Of a stretch of DNA of 64,000 nt, positions 1 through 8,405 are shown piece after piece (within the stretch, counting starts at the first letter, position 1; each line of letters starts with the position of its first letter). Below the pieces are notes generated by a model. The model ran no database searches. It saw only the letters and a list, made by a program, of their open reading frames with translations, and was not told the origin of the DNA. Where the stretch lies: positions 302,863 through 366,862 of the forward strand of contig NZ_JAINDF010000001.1 of the NCBI RefSeq assembly GCF_023006325.1. The letters run 5' to 3'. Position numbers and translations under genes: made by a program. The stretch comes from Kordiimonas marina (GTDB lineage Bacteria; Pseudomonadota; Alphaproteobacteria; Sphingomonadales; Kordiimonadaceae).

Positions 1-180
1 CACGCCCCACAGGGTTTCCATACGGCGGAAAGCGCGGCGGTGATTGTCCGAGCCCTGAAGCCAGGTCTGCCAAGCCTTGAGCTCAGCCGCCGTCATGCTG
101 CCATCCTCCAGGCTCAGATAATAATCTGCCGCCTGATTGAGCACGCCCGGGTCTATCTTGTTGTTATCCGTCTCGGCCAT
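1..180 (-). CDS. FecR-like anti-sigma/sensor protein, N-terminal fragment
   Basis: Reading leftwards from an ATG at 178-180, the frame is open for 60 codons and leaves the window. The peptide begins MAETDNNKIDPGV and contains AADYYLSLEDG, AELKAWQTWL and HRRAFRRMETLW. This is the pattern of the cytoplasmic N-terminal domain (DUF4880) of FecR-family regulators, which bind a partner ECF sigma factor and relay a signal from a TonB receptor. The start lies 10 bp after the stop of the ECF sigma gene at 191-781, so the two form a fecI-fecR type pair. The membrane and periplasmic parts are off the window. The regulated target is not visible; no TonB receptor is adjacent on this side. Confidence 0.8.
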   Translation of the reverse strand, partial: MAETDNNKIDPGVLNQAADYYLSLEDGSMTAAELKAWQTWLQGSDNHRRAFRRMETLWGV

Positions 181-190
181 CGTCTTTCTC

Positions 191-781
191 TTATGCGCCC
201 CAAACATCCAGCTCATCCCCCAGCACGTCGGCGCAGTGGACAAGGGCTTTCAGGACATATTTCCGCACCATGCTTGAGGTCAAACCCATGTCGGCGGCGA
301 TATCCTCATAGGCGCGGTTTTTAAATTTATATTCGACAAAGGCGTAGCGGCATTTCTCCGGCAGCGCCTCGAGACACTTGACCACCTGGGCAATAACCTG
401 GCGACCTGCGACCTCACGTTCCGGCGTGAAACCGAAAACGTCGTCGACTTGGGACGGGGCTTCTTCATCCAGCCATGCCTGCGCCCGGGTGCGTTGGCGC
501 ACACGGTCGATGGCAATATTGGTGGCCGTCTTGAAGAGAAAGGCACGCAGGAACCCGATGGTGCTTGTGTCATCCAGCCTGAGCAGGCGCACATAGGCTT
601 CCTGGGCGACCTCGACCGCCTCTTCCCGGGAGTTCAGACGGCTGGTCAGATACCGGACCAGTTCGTCATTATGGCTCTGGAACAGATCGCGGACGTCGGC
701 GCGCGTGAGGGGTTTTGCCGCTGCCGCATCTGCGACATCGGTCTCTACCCTTCCCTTTTCGCGCTGCTTGTCAGCGGTCAT
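191..781 (-). CDS. ECF-subfamily RNA polymerase sigma factor, FecI-like
   Basis: This 196-residue protein has sigma-70 region 2 at about residues 30-95 (LFQSHNDELVRYLTSRL, then EVAQEAYVRLLRL). Region 4 is at about residues 130-185, with ALPEKCRYAFVEYKF and the helix-turn-helix YEDIAADMGLTSSMVRKYV. There is no sigma region 1 or 3, as expected of ECF sigmas. An AAGGGAG ribosome-binding site sits about 7 bp before the ATG. The downstream FecR-like gene suggests cell-surface signalling for uptake of iron or another TonB-dependent substrate. The first ~20 residues are poorly conserved-looking, so an internal start is possible. Confidence 0.88.
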   Translation of the reverse strand: MTADKQREKGRVETDVADAAAAKPLTRADVRDLFQSHNDELVRYLTSRLNSREEAVEVAQEAYVRLLRLDDTSTIGFLRAFLFKTATNIAIDRVRQRTRAQAWLDEEAPSQVDDVFGFTPEREVAGRQVIAQVVKCLEALPEKCRYAFVEYKFKNRAYEDIAADMGLTSSMVRKYVLKALVHCADVLGDELDVWGA

Positions 782-1006
782 CCCAGTCTCCCTTATGAAT
801 TAAGACGACGATCTTAACCGATTTGGGAATCCTATTCGAAATTTTTTGCACGTCATGAGTGATCTGACAGGAAATCGCTAACGTATTTTTAAATAGTACG
901 CACTATAGTAGTAACTTAACTTCTGGATGTGCGTTTAAGTTTAATATTGCACGCACCCGACGAAGTTTCCGACGGGGGGTCGGTAGAAAATTGAGGGGAA
1001 TATCCC

Positions 1007-2605
1007 ATGCTAAAATTTTTCCGTGGCAACGGCGCCGATGGGGCCGTTCAGGCTGCCATATCCAAACAAGACCGAGAGACCACCGACCAGCATAATCTTG
1101 AGAAACTCCTTCTTGAAACGATGCCGGTCAATATCATCCTGTGTGAGCCGATCACCGGCATCATCTCCTACGCAAACGCCGCCAGTAAGCGGACACTACG
1201 TGACCTTGAACAATATCTGCCGATCAAGGCAGATGAGATCGTCGGCCAGACCATCGACATCTTCCACAAAAAGCCCACGCATCAGCGCCGCATGATTGCG
1301 GACCCAACCAACCTGCCGCATACCGCCGTTATCCAGCTCGGCCCGGAATTTCTGGAACTGAATGTCAATGCGGTTGTGGATGAGCATGGCGCCTACCGCA
1401 GGGCGCTCCTGTGCTGGACCCGCGTCACCGAACGTGAAAAATTCCGCAACCAAAGCGCCAGCCTCAAGCAAATGGTCGACAAAATGTCAATCAACGCCAT
1501 GATGTGCGACCCGGAAACGCTTGAAATCACCTATATGAACGACGCCAGCCGCGCGACGCTCAAACGCCTTCAGCAATACCTGCCGGTCGATGTCGACAAT
1601 ATCATGGGCCAGTGCATCGATGTGTTCCACAAGCACCCCGAGCACCAGCGCCGCATCCTCAGGGACCCGGCCAACCTGCCCTATCAGGCCAAAATCAAGC
1701 TTGGCCCGGAATCGCTGCGGCTGGATATTACCGCGATCATGGCGGATGACGGCAGCTATCTCGGTGCGCTTGCCACCTGGGATGTCGTCACCAACCAGGT
1801 CCATGTGGAAAATATGGTCTCCCAGTCCGCCATGGAGGTAACCGGGGAGACCCGCTCGCTCGCCGAGCAGGCCACAATGATGGCAACCGTAGCCGAACAG
1901 AATATCGGCATCGCCGCCAAGGTCGCCGAGGATTCCACCACCGCCACCGACCATGTGCAGGCTGTGGCGTCGGCGACCGAGGAGCTCTCAAGCTCGATCG
2001 TCCAGATCGCCCAGCAGGTAGCCCACGCAAGTGCGATTTCCGCCAAGGCCACTGAACGCACGGAACTCGCCAACAAGGTCGGCGTGGAACTGACCGAGGC
2101 CTCGAACCAGATTTCGCAGGTCGTGCAGCTGATCAACGATATCGCCGATCAGACAAACCTTCTCGCGCTCAACGCCACCATTGAGGCGGCGCGCGCGGGC
2201 GAAGCCGGCAAGGGCTTCGCGGTGGTCGCAAGCGAGGTCAAAAGTCTCGCAAACCAGACCGCCAAGGCGACAGACGATATCGCCCGGCAGGTGGCGTCAA
2301 TCCAGGACCGTACGGAGCGGATGGTCACCTCGCTTAGCGAAATCGGCAGCATCATCAACGAGGTCAACACCATCGCCACGGAGATTGACGGCTCAACCTC
2401 CCAGCAGGGTGAGGCCACGCAGGAGATCTCCCGCAGCGTCGATCAGGCGGCGCAGCGCACCCGTGACGTTTCCGCCAGCATGGAGGAAATGCGCAAGGCC
2501 TCCGAACGGGCGGCGGAAAGCGCACGGGCGGTCCAAATTTCGTCCGACAGGCTGACATCGGTCGCGACCACCATGCATGACGAGGTCCGCAACCTTCTGA
2601 AATAA
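1007..2605 (+). CDS. Soluble methyl-accepting chemotaxis protein with two PAS domains
   Basis: The protein has 532 residues. Two consecutive PAS-type repeats occupy about 30-145 and 148-262. Their similar segments ([19 protein letters not shown] and [19 protein letters not shown]) show an internal duplication. The C-terminal half is a long coiled-coil MCP signalling domain, including the conserved hairpin tip around [19 protein letters not shown]. No transmembrane segment or signal peptide is visible, so this is a cytoplasmic receptor that would pass an internal signal (redox, ligand or haem bound to PAS) to CheA/CheW. A GAGGGG ribosome-binding site lies 10 bp upstream of the ATG. No che genes are nearby. 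The ligand cannot be told from sequence. Confidence 0.92.
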   Translation: MLKFFRGNGADGAVQAAISKQDRETTDQHNLEKLLLETMPVNIILCEPITGIISYANAASKRTLRDLEQYLPIKADEIVGQTIDIFHKKPTHQRRMIADPTNLPHTAVIQLGPEFLELNVNAVVDEHGAYRRALLCWTRVTEREKFRNQSASLKQMVDKMSINAMMCDPETLEITYMNDASRATLKRLQQYLPVDVDNIMGQCIDVFHKHPEHQRRILRDPANLPYQAKIKLGPESLRLDITAIMADDGSYLGALATWDVVTNQVHVENMVSQSAMEVTGETRSLAEQATMMATVAEQNIGIAAKVAEDSTTATDHVQAVASATEELSSSIVQIAQQVAHASAISAKATERTELANKVGVELTEASNQISQVVQLINDIADQTNLLALNATIEAARAGEAGKGFAVVASEVKSLANQTAKATDDIARQVASIQDRTERMVTSLSEIGSIINEVNTIATEIDGSTSQQGEATQEISRSVDQAAQRTRDVSASMEEMRKASERAAESARAVQISSDRLTSVATTMHDEVRNLLK

Positions 2606-2628
2606 AAGTAAAATCATAAAAATTGGAG

Positions 2629-2664
2629 AAGGCGGGCAGCTGAGGCTGACCCGCCTTTTTCTTT
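2629..2664 (+). terminator. Rho-independent terminator of the MCP gene
   Basis: GGCGGG at 2631-2636 pairs with CCCGCC at 2650-2655. A second stacked stem is CAGC 2637-2640 with GCTG 2645-2648, closed by the loop TGAG. The run TTTTTCTTT follows. It lies 25 bp after the MCP stop and its U-tract abuts the stop codon of the convergent fdhD gene. Confidence 0.9.
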
Positions 2665-3433
2665 AGAAAATGGTCAGGTGACCGCCGTTATAGTTGGCGA
2701 GCATGAGCCCGGCCTCGCGCGCGCGGCGCACGGCGAAAGCGGTCGGTGCCGACAGGGTCACCAGCGCTTTCACGCCGCGGAACACCGCTTTCTCGACGAT
2801 CTCGTAGGAGGCCCGGCTGGTCATCAGCACGAAGCCTTCGCCCGTTTCCCCGGCCCGTGCCCGGGCGCCCAAAAGCTTGTCGATGGCGTTATGGCGGCCG
2901 ACATCCTCGCGCACCAGGTGGATCGCGCCGTCCATCCCGGCCCAGGCGGCGCCGTGGACCGAACGGTTGAGCTCCCGCATCGGCTGTTTGGCCTCCAAGG
3001 CCCCCGCCGCCACCGCGACCACGCTTCGCTCGATCCTCATCGGCGTTTCGGAGACTTTCGGCAGCGGTTGGAACAAGCGCTCGGCGCTGTCGATCCCGCA
3101 CAGGCCACAGCCGGTGCGCCCGGTGATGTTGCGGTGTTCGCGCACGCTGAGCCGCTCGGCGGCCCGCGCGCTGATGGTCATGTGGATATCGATGCCCTGT
3201 TCGCGTTCGCGGATATCGATCGCGGCGATATCCGCCACCGCATCCACCACGCGCTCACTGAGGGAAAAGCCGACCGCGAAATCCGTAAGGTCCGCGGGGC
3301 TTGCCAGCATCACCGCATAGGTGACGCCGTTATAGATGAGCGCGACCGGCGCTTCCTCCGGCAGATGCCAGCTGACCGGCTCACCGTCCTCAGCGCCTTC
3401 CATCACCACATCGGCTTGCCAATGCTTTTTCAT
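2663..3433 (-). CDS. fdhD: Formate dehydrogenase accessory sulfurtransferase FdhD (FdsC)
   Basis: This 256-residue protein is needed to sulfurate the molybdenum cofactor of formate dehydrogenase. It shows the Cys-x2-Cys pair C109/C112 in TGCGLCGID, the pair that relays sulfur in E. coli FdhD, and the conserved block LVREDVGRHNAIDKL. The ATG overlaps the stop of fdsA by 4 bp (ATGA), giving translational coupling as the last gene of the fdsGBA operon. No fdsD gene follows; the next thing downstream is the terminator shared with the MCP gene. Confidence 0.95.
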   Translation of the reverse strand: MKKHWQADVVMEGAEDGEPVSWHLPEEAPVALIYNGVTYAVMLASPADLTDFAVGFSLSERVVDAVADIAAIDIREREQGIDIHMTISARAAERLSVREHRNITGRTGCGLCGIDSAERLFQPLPKVSETPMRIERSVVAVAAGALEAKQPMRELNRSVHGAAWAGMDGAIHLVREDVGRHNAIDKLLGARARAGETGEGFVLMTSRASYEIVEKAVFRGVKALVTLSAPTAFAVRRAREAGLMLANYNGGHLTIF

Positions 3434-6276
3434 TCAGCGGCACTGCTCCGCGGCTTTTCCATGCGCCTGAGGTTCGGGCTGTCCTCCGCATACTGGCGCT
3501 GCCAGGCCGAGCGGTGGTTCGCGGGCGCGACTTCAACCGCTGTCACCTTATATTCCGGGCAGCTCGTCGCCCAATCCGACAGCTCGGTGGTGATGACGTT
3601 GGTGCCGCTTTCCGGATGGTGGAAGGTGGTATAGACGACGCCGGGCGCCATCCGCGCCGAGATTTTGGCCCGCAGCGTGGTTTCCCCCTTGCGCGAGCGC
3701 ACCGAAACCCAGTCGCCGTCATGGATGCCGCGCATGTCGGCGTCGGAGGCGTGGATTTCCAGCAGGTCTTCCTCCATCCAGCGGTTATTCTCGGTCCGCC
3801 TGGTTTGCGCGCCGACATTATACTGGCTGAGGATACGGCCGGTGGTCAGGATCAGCGGGAACTTGCGGTTGGTTTTCTCTTCGGTCGGCACATATTCGGT
3901 AACGACGAAGTGCCCACGGCCCCGCACGAATTCGCCGACATGCATGACCGGCGTGCCCGTGGGCGATTTATCATTCACCGGCCACTGCATGCTGCCTTCA
4001 CGGTCGAGCTTCTCAAAGCTGACGCCGGCGAAGGTGGGGGTCAACTCCGCAATTTCATCCATGATCTCGGCGGCACTGCCGTATTCCATCGGGTAATCGA
4101 GCTCGGTGGCGAGCGCTGCCGTCACCTGCCATTCCTCCATCCCGGTGAGCGGTTTCATCACCGGACGGACCCGGCCGATGCGGCGCTCGGCATTGATGAA
4201 GGTGCCGTCTTTCTCAAGGAAGCTGGTGCCGGGCAGGAAGACATGGGCAAAGCGCGCGGTCTCATTGAGGAACAGGTCCTGCACGATCACGCATTCCATG
4301 TTCCGGAGCGCCGCTTCCACGTGCGCCGTGTTCGGGTCCGACTGGGCGACATCCTCGCCCTGGACATAGATGCCCTTGTAGGTGCCCGCGACGGCTTCAT
4401 CGAACATCTTGGGGATGCGGTAGCCGGGCACGGCATCAAGGGACACGCCCCACTTGCTTTCAAAGCTCGCGCGCACCGTGTCGTCGCTCACCGGCCGGTA
4501 GCCCGCAAATTCATGCGGGAAGGAGCCCATATCGCACGAGCCCTGCACGTTGTTCTGGCCGCGCATCGGGTTCACGCCCACGCCTTCGCGGCCGATGTTG
4601 CCGGTCGCCATCGCAAGGTTAGCCATGCCCATCACCATGGTCGAGCCCTGGCTGTGTTCGGTAACCCCAAGCCCGTAATAGATGGCGCCATTGCCCGCCT
4701 TGGCATAAAGCCGGGCGGCCGCGCGGATTTCCTCGGCCGGTACGCCGGAGATTTTCGCCACCTCTTCCGGGCTGTTGACCGGGTCGAGGATCGCGGCTTT
4801 CCAGTCCTCATAGGAATCCGTTTCACAGCGCGTGCGCACAAATTCCTCGTCCGCGAGGCCTTCAGTGAGCACCACATGGGCAAGCGCGTTGACGACCGCC
4901 ACGTTGGTGCCAGGCGTAAGCTGCAGATGATGCTCAGCCTTGATGTGCGGGCTTTTGACCAGGCCGATCTCCCGCGGGTCAACCACGATGAGCTTGGCGC
5001 CCGCGCGCAGGCGGCGTTTCATCTGGCTCGCGAACACCGGGTGGGCATCGGTCGGGTTGGAGCCGATAACCATGATGACATCCGCGGCTTCGACGGAATC
5101 GAAATCCTGCGTGCCAGCCGACGTGCCGAAGGTCTGGTTGAGGCCGTAGCCGGTCGGCGAATGGCAGACGCGCGCGCAGGTATCAACATTATTGTTGCCG
5201 AACGCGGCGCGGACCAGTTTCTGCACCAGCCAGACTTCCTCGTTGGTACAGCGTGAAGAGGTGATGCCGCCGATGGATGTGCGGCCGTATTTCGCGCGGA
5301 CAAGCCGCAGGCGCTCCGCCGCAAAACCGATCGCCTCATCCCAGCTGACTTCGCGCCATGGGTCGGTGATATTTTCGCGGATCATCGGTTTGGTGATGCG
5401 GTCCTTGTGGGTGGCGTACCCCCAGGCGAAACGGCCTTTGACGCAGCTATGGCCGTGGTTGGCCTTGCCTGCCTTCTCCGGCACCATGCGGATGACTTGG
5501 TCGCCCTTCAGTTCCGCCTTGAAGCCGCAGCCGACACCGCAATAGGCGCAGGTGGTCAGCACCGTGCGGTCCGGCACGCCGTGGTCGATGACGCTGTTTT
5601 CCATCAGGGTCGAGGTCGGGCAGGCCTGCACGCAGGCGCCACAGGAGACGCATTCGCTGGTGAAAAAATCTTCCGTGCCGGTGGCGACCCGGCTTTCGAA
5701 GCCCCGGCCCTCGATAGTCAGCGCCAGCGTGCCCTGCACTTCGTCGCACGCGCGCACGCAGCGGGAGCAGACGATGCATTTACTGGGATCATAGGTAAAG
5801 TATGGGTTGCTTTCATCGCTGGCCTCATCGGTGTGGTTTTCACCGGTATAGCCGTAACGAACATCGCGGAGGCCGACGGCGCCGGCCATATCCTGCAATT
5901 CACAATCGCCGTTCGCGGGGCAAGTGAGGCAATCAAGCGGGTGGTCGGAGATATAAAGCTCCATCACCCCGCGCCTCAGCCGCGCGAGCCGCTCGGTCTG
6001 GGTTTTGACCACCATGCCCTCTTCCGCGGGCAGCGTGCAGCTGGACGGCGTGCCCTTGCGGCCTTCGACCTCGACAAGGCACAGACGGCAGGAGCCGTAG
6101 GCCTTGATCATGTCGGTCGCGCACAGTTTGGGGATGGATATCCCGGCTTCTTCGGCCGCACGCATCACGCTGGTGCCCTTGGGCACGCTGATGGTCTGGC
6201 CGTCCACCTCAAGCGTGACACTCTCGTCCGACTTGACCTTGGGGGTCCCGAAATCTTTTTCCTTGAGCAACGTCAT
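3430..6276 (-). CDS. fdsA: NAD-dependent formate dehydrogenase, catalytic alpha subunit
   Basis: This is the 948-residue molybdenum subunit oxidising formate to CO2. Domains in order: NuoG-like N-terminus with a [2Fe-2S] site (C52, C63, C66, C80); a His-Cys3 [4Fe-4S] site (H112, C116, C119, C125); a bacterial ferredoxin pair (C167/C170/C173/C177 and C209/C212/C215/C219); and the proximal [4Fe-4S] (C243, C246, C250, C278). The bis-MGD domain then follows. The Mo ligand is Cys371 in ARVCHSPTG, where E. coli FdhF has selenocysteine, so this is a selenium-free enzyme. Length and architecture match the cytoplasmic Rhodobacter FdsA. Electrons pass to FdsB and FdsG, then NAD+. The gene overlaps fdsB and fdhD by 4 bp each. 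Confidence 0.97.
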   Translation of the reverse strand: MTLLKEKDFGTPKVKSDESVTLEVDGQTISVPKGTSVMRAAEEAGISIPKLCATDMIKAYGSCRLCLVEVEGRKGTPSSCTLPAEEGMVVKTQTERLARLRRGVMELYISDHPLDCLTCPANGDCELQDMAGAVGLRDVRYGYTGENHTDEASDESNPYFTYDPSKCIVCSRCVRACDEVQGTLALTIEGRGFESRVATGTEDFFTSECVSCGACVQACPTSTLMENSVIDHGVPDRTVLTTCAYCGVGCGFKAELKGDQVIRMVPEKAGKANHGHSCVKGRFAWGYATHKDRITKPMIRENITDPWREVSWDEAIGFAAERLRLVRAKYGRTSIGGITSSRCTNEEVWLVQKLVRAAFGNNNVDTCARVCHSPTGYGLNQTFGTSAGTQDFDSVEAADVIMVIGSNPTDAHPVFASQMKRRLRAGAKLIVVDPREIGLVKSPHIKAEHHLQLTPGTNVAVVNALAHVVLTEGLADEEFVRTRCETDSYEDWKAAILDPVNSPEEVAKISGVPAEEIRAAARLYAKAGNGAIYYGLGVTEHSQGSTMVMGMANLAMATGNIGREGVGVNPMRGQNNVQGSCDMGSFPHEFAGYRPVSDDTVRASFESKWGVSLDAVPGYRIPKMFDEAVAGTYKGIYVQGEDVAQSDPNTAHVEAALRNMECVIVQDLFLNETARFAHVFLPGTSFLEKDGTFINAERRIGRVRPVMKPLTGMEEWQVTAALATELDYPMEYGSAAEIMDEIAELTPTFAGVSFEKLDREGSMQWPVNDKSPTGTPVMHVGEFVRGRGHFVVTEYVPTEEKTNRKFPLILTTGRILSQYNVGAQTRRTENNRWMEEDLLEIHASDADMRGIHDGDWVSVRSRKGETTLRAKISARMAPGVVYTTFHHPESGTNVITTELSDWATSCPEYKVTAVEVAPANHRSAWQRQYAEDSPNLRRMEKPRSSAAE

Positions 6277-7826
6277 GATGCCGCTCCCTTTCCTGACGAC
6301 ACCGCTTGCGGCGTCATCACCTCATCAGCGAAATGGCGGAGCACGCTTTTCACGGGCACCGGCGTCATGCCGCCCATTGCGCACAGCGAACCATCTTCCA
6401 TCACTTCCAGAAGGTCGGTGATCAGGTCGATATTCGTCTCCCTGTCCTCACCCTTCATGACCTTCGCCATAACTTCCGAGCCCCGCACCGCGCCGATCCG
6501 GCACGGGGTGCATTTGCCGCAGCTTTCCGCCGCGCAGAAGTCGAAGGCATATTTGGCCTGGGCCGCCATGTCCGCGGTTTCGTCAAATACCACTATACCA
6601 CCATGACCCACACCTGCGCCAATTTCCGCGAAGCTTTCATAGTCCATCGGCGTGTCGAACAGGTCCGGCGGCAGATAGGCGCCCAACGGCCCACCCACTT
6701 GCGCGGCCTTGACCGGCAGGCCGGAGCGCGTGCCGCCACCAAATTCATTCACCAGTTCACGGAGCGTGACGCCGAAGGCTTTTTCCACCAATCCGCCGCG
6801 CAGGACATTGCCCGCAAGCTGGAACGGCATCGTCCCGGTCGAGCGGCCCATGCCGAAGTCCTTATAATAGTCCGCGCCTTCAGCGAGGATGGTTGGCACC
6901 GCGCACAGGCTGATGACGTTATGGACCAGCGTCGGCTTGCCGTTCAGGCCCTCAAGCGCCGGGAGCGGCGGCTTGGCACGCACTTCACCACGCTTGCCCT
7001 CGAGGCTTTCCAGCAGTGAGGTTTCCTCGCCGCAGATATAAGCGCCCGCGCCCATGAACAGCTCAAGGTCAAATGGCTTGCCGGATTTGAGGACGTTATC
7101 GCCCAGAAGCCCGGCATCATAAGCATGTGCGAGCGCTTCAGCGAACACGCGCTTCGCGACCGGATATTCGGAGCGCAGATAGACGAAGCCTTTGGCCGCC
7201 CCCGTGCCGAGCCCGGCGATGATCATGCCTTCGATGAGCGCGAACGGGTCGCCTTCCATGATCATCCGGTCGGCGAAGGTGCCGCTGTCGCCCTCATCGG
7301 CGTTGCAGACGATATATTTCTGGTCCGCGACCGCACCCAAGACCGTGCGCCATTTGATGCCCGCCGGGAAAGCGGCGCCACCACGGCCCCTGAGGCCCGA
7401 GGCCATCACCTGTTCGCTGATATCCTTGGCGGTCATTTCAAGCGCTTTATGCAGGCCCTTCAGGCCGCCATGGGCTTCATAATCGGCAAGCGACAGCGGG
7501 TCGGCGACACCGCAGCGCGCGAAGGTCAGCCGCTCCTGATTTTTCAGGAATGGGATGTCTTCGGTGGGGCCAAGGCCAAACGGGTGATCACCGCCATCCG
7601 CGAAGCCCGCAGAGACGAGCGAGGCGACATCATCGACCGTGACCGGCCCATACGCCTTACGGCCATCCGCCGTGTCGACTTCAATCATGGGCTCAAGCCA
7701 GAAAAGGCCCCGGCTGCCGGTGCGGACGACTTCAGCATCCGGGCAGAGCTGGCTGACCGCATCGGCGACATCGTCAGCGCCCAGCGCCACCGCGACCGTA
7801 TCATGGGGAATGTAAATCCTGCTCAT
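6273..7826 (-). CDS. fdsB: NAD-dependent formate dehydrogenase, FMN/NAD beta subunit
   Basis: This 517-residue NuoF-like subunit takes electrons from FdsA and reduces NAD+ at an FMN site. It contains the glycine-rich NADH/FMN segment SGLRGRGGAAFPAGIKW, the acidic NADEGDSGTF motif, GAGAYICGEETSLLESLEG, and the C-terminal [4Fe-4S] motif ESCGKCTPCRIG. The ~110-residue N-terminal extension is a thioredoxin-like NuoE-C type domain, as in other FdsB proteins. I chose the ATG at 7824-7826 (MSRIYIPHD) because it overlaps the fdsG stop as ATGA; the frame extends further upstream but that part lies inside fdsG. Confidence 0.95.
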   Translation of the reverse strand: MSRIYIPHDTVAVALGADDVADAVSQLCPDAEVVRTGSRGLFWLEPMIEVDTADGRKAYGPVTVDDVASLVSAGFADGGDHPFGLGPTEDIPFLKNQERLTFARCGVADPLSLADYEAHGGLKGLHKALEMTAKDISEQVMASGLRGRGGAAFPAGIKWRTVLGAVADQKYIVCNADEGDSGTFADRMIMEGDPFALIEGMIIAGLGTGAAKGFVYLRSEYPVAKRVFAEALAHAYDAGLLGDNVLKSGKPFDLELFMGAGAYICGEETSLLESLEGKRGEVRAKPPLPALEGLNGKPTLVHNVISLCAVPTILAEGADYYKDFGMGRSTGTMPFQLAGNVLRGGLVEKAFGVTLRELVNEFGGGTRSGLPVKAAQVGGPLGAYLPPDLFDTPMDYESFAEIGAGVGHGGIVVFDETADMAAQAKYAFDFCAAESCGKCTPCRIGAVRGSEVMAKVMKGEDRETNIDLITDLLEVMEDGSLCAMGGMTPVPVKSVLRHFADEVMTPQAVSSGKGAAS

Positions 7827-8302
7827 GCACCGTCCCCTTCCACACCCGCGAGCTTGTCGAACGCAGCTTCGGTGACCTGCGCCTTCACCTTGCCGTCCGC
7901 CATCACCGCCGGGCCGTTGGCGCACAGGCCGAGGCAATAGACCGGCTCCAGCGTGACCCGGCCGTCCTTCGTGGTCTCACCCAGCCCGATACCGAGCTTT
8001 TCGGTGGCATGTTGGGTGAGCGTGCGCGCCCCGACCGACTGGCAGGCCTCCGCCTGACAGATGCGGATCACGTGCTTACCGCGCGGGCGGGTGGTGAAAT
8101 CTTCATAGAAGCTGATGACGCCCTTCACCTCAGCCTTTGTGAGGTTGAAAGCGTCAGCAAGGCGGGCCGTCGCGGCCGCATCAATATAGCCCAGCTCGGC
8201 CTGCAGCGCATTCAGGGCGCACATCAAACCGCCAGTTTTATCCACATACGGCGCGATGATCGCGTCGAGTGCTGGTATGGTATGGGCTACATCGTCCGCC
8301 AT
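7823..8302 (-). CDS. fdsG: NAD-dependent formate dehydrogenase, gamma subunit
   Basis: This 159-residue NuoE-like thioredoxin-fold protein carries one [2Fe-2S] cluster. The ligands are the Cys pair in RICQAEACQSVGA and the pair in VYCLGLCANGPAVM. It is the first gene of the fdsGBA-fdhD operon and works with FdsB as the NADH-producing diaphorase. An FNR-type box and a -10-like hexamer lie upstream (8322-8364), suggesting oxygen- or redox-linked control. Formate for this enzyme could come from PurU at 55872-56720. Confidence 0.95.
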   Translation of the reverse strand: MADDVAHTIPALDAIIAPYVDKTGGLMCALNALQAELGYIDAAATARLADAFNLTKAEVKGVISFYEDFTTRPRGKHVIRICQAEACQSVGARTLTQHATEKLGIGLGETTKDGRVTLEPVYCLGLCANGPAVMADGKVKAQVTEAAFDKLAGVEGDGA

Positions 8303-8321
8303 GGTCCCCTCGTCTTTCTCC

Positions 8322-8364
8322 CTTATGGCTCAGGGGCCCAACTTGCGCTTTGACAGGCGTCAAA
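8322..8364 (-). promoter_or_regulatory. FNR/Dnr-type box and -10 hexamer upstream of fdsG
   Basis: The inverted repeat TTTGACAGGCGTCAAA spans 8349-8364 (half-sites TTGAC and GTCAA, spacer 4). On the minus strand a CATAAG hexamer at 8322-8327 has its centre exactly 32 bp from the box centre. This is the geometry of class II FNR/CRP promoters (box at -41.5). The fdsG start is 54 bp from the box centre. Confidence 0.75.
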
Positions 8365-8405
8365 TCAATGGCGAATTTCCCACTAAACGAGAACCTTCTC
8401 TGCGC

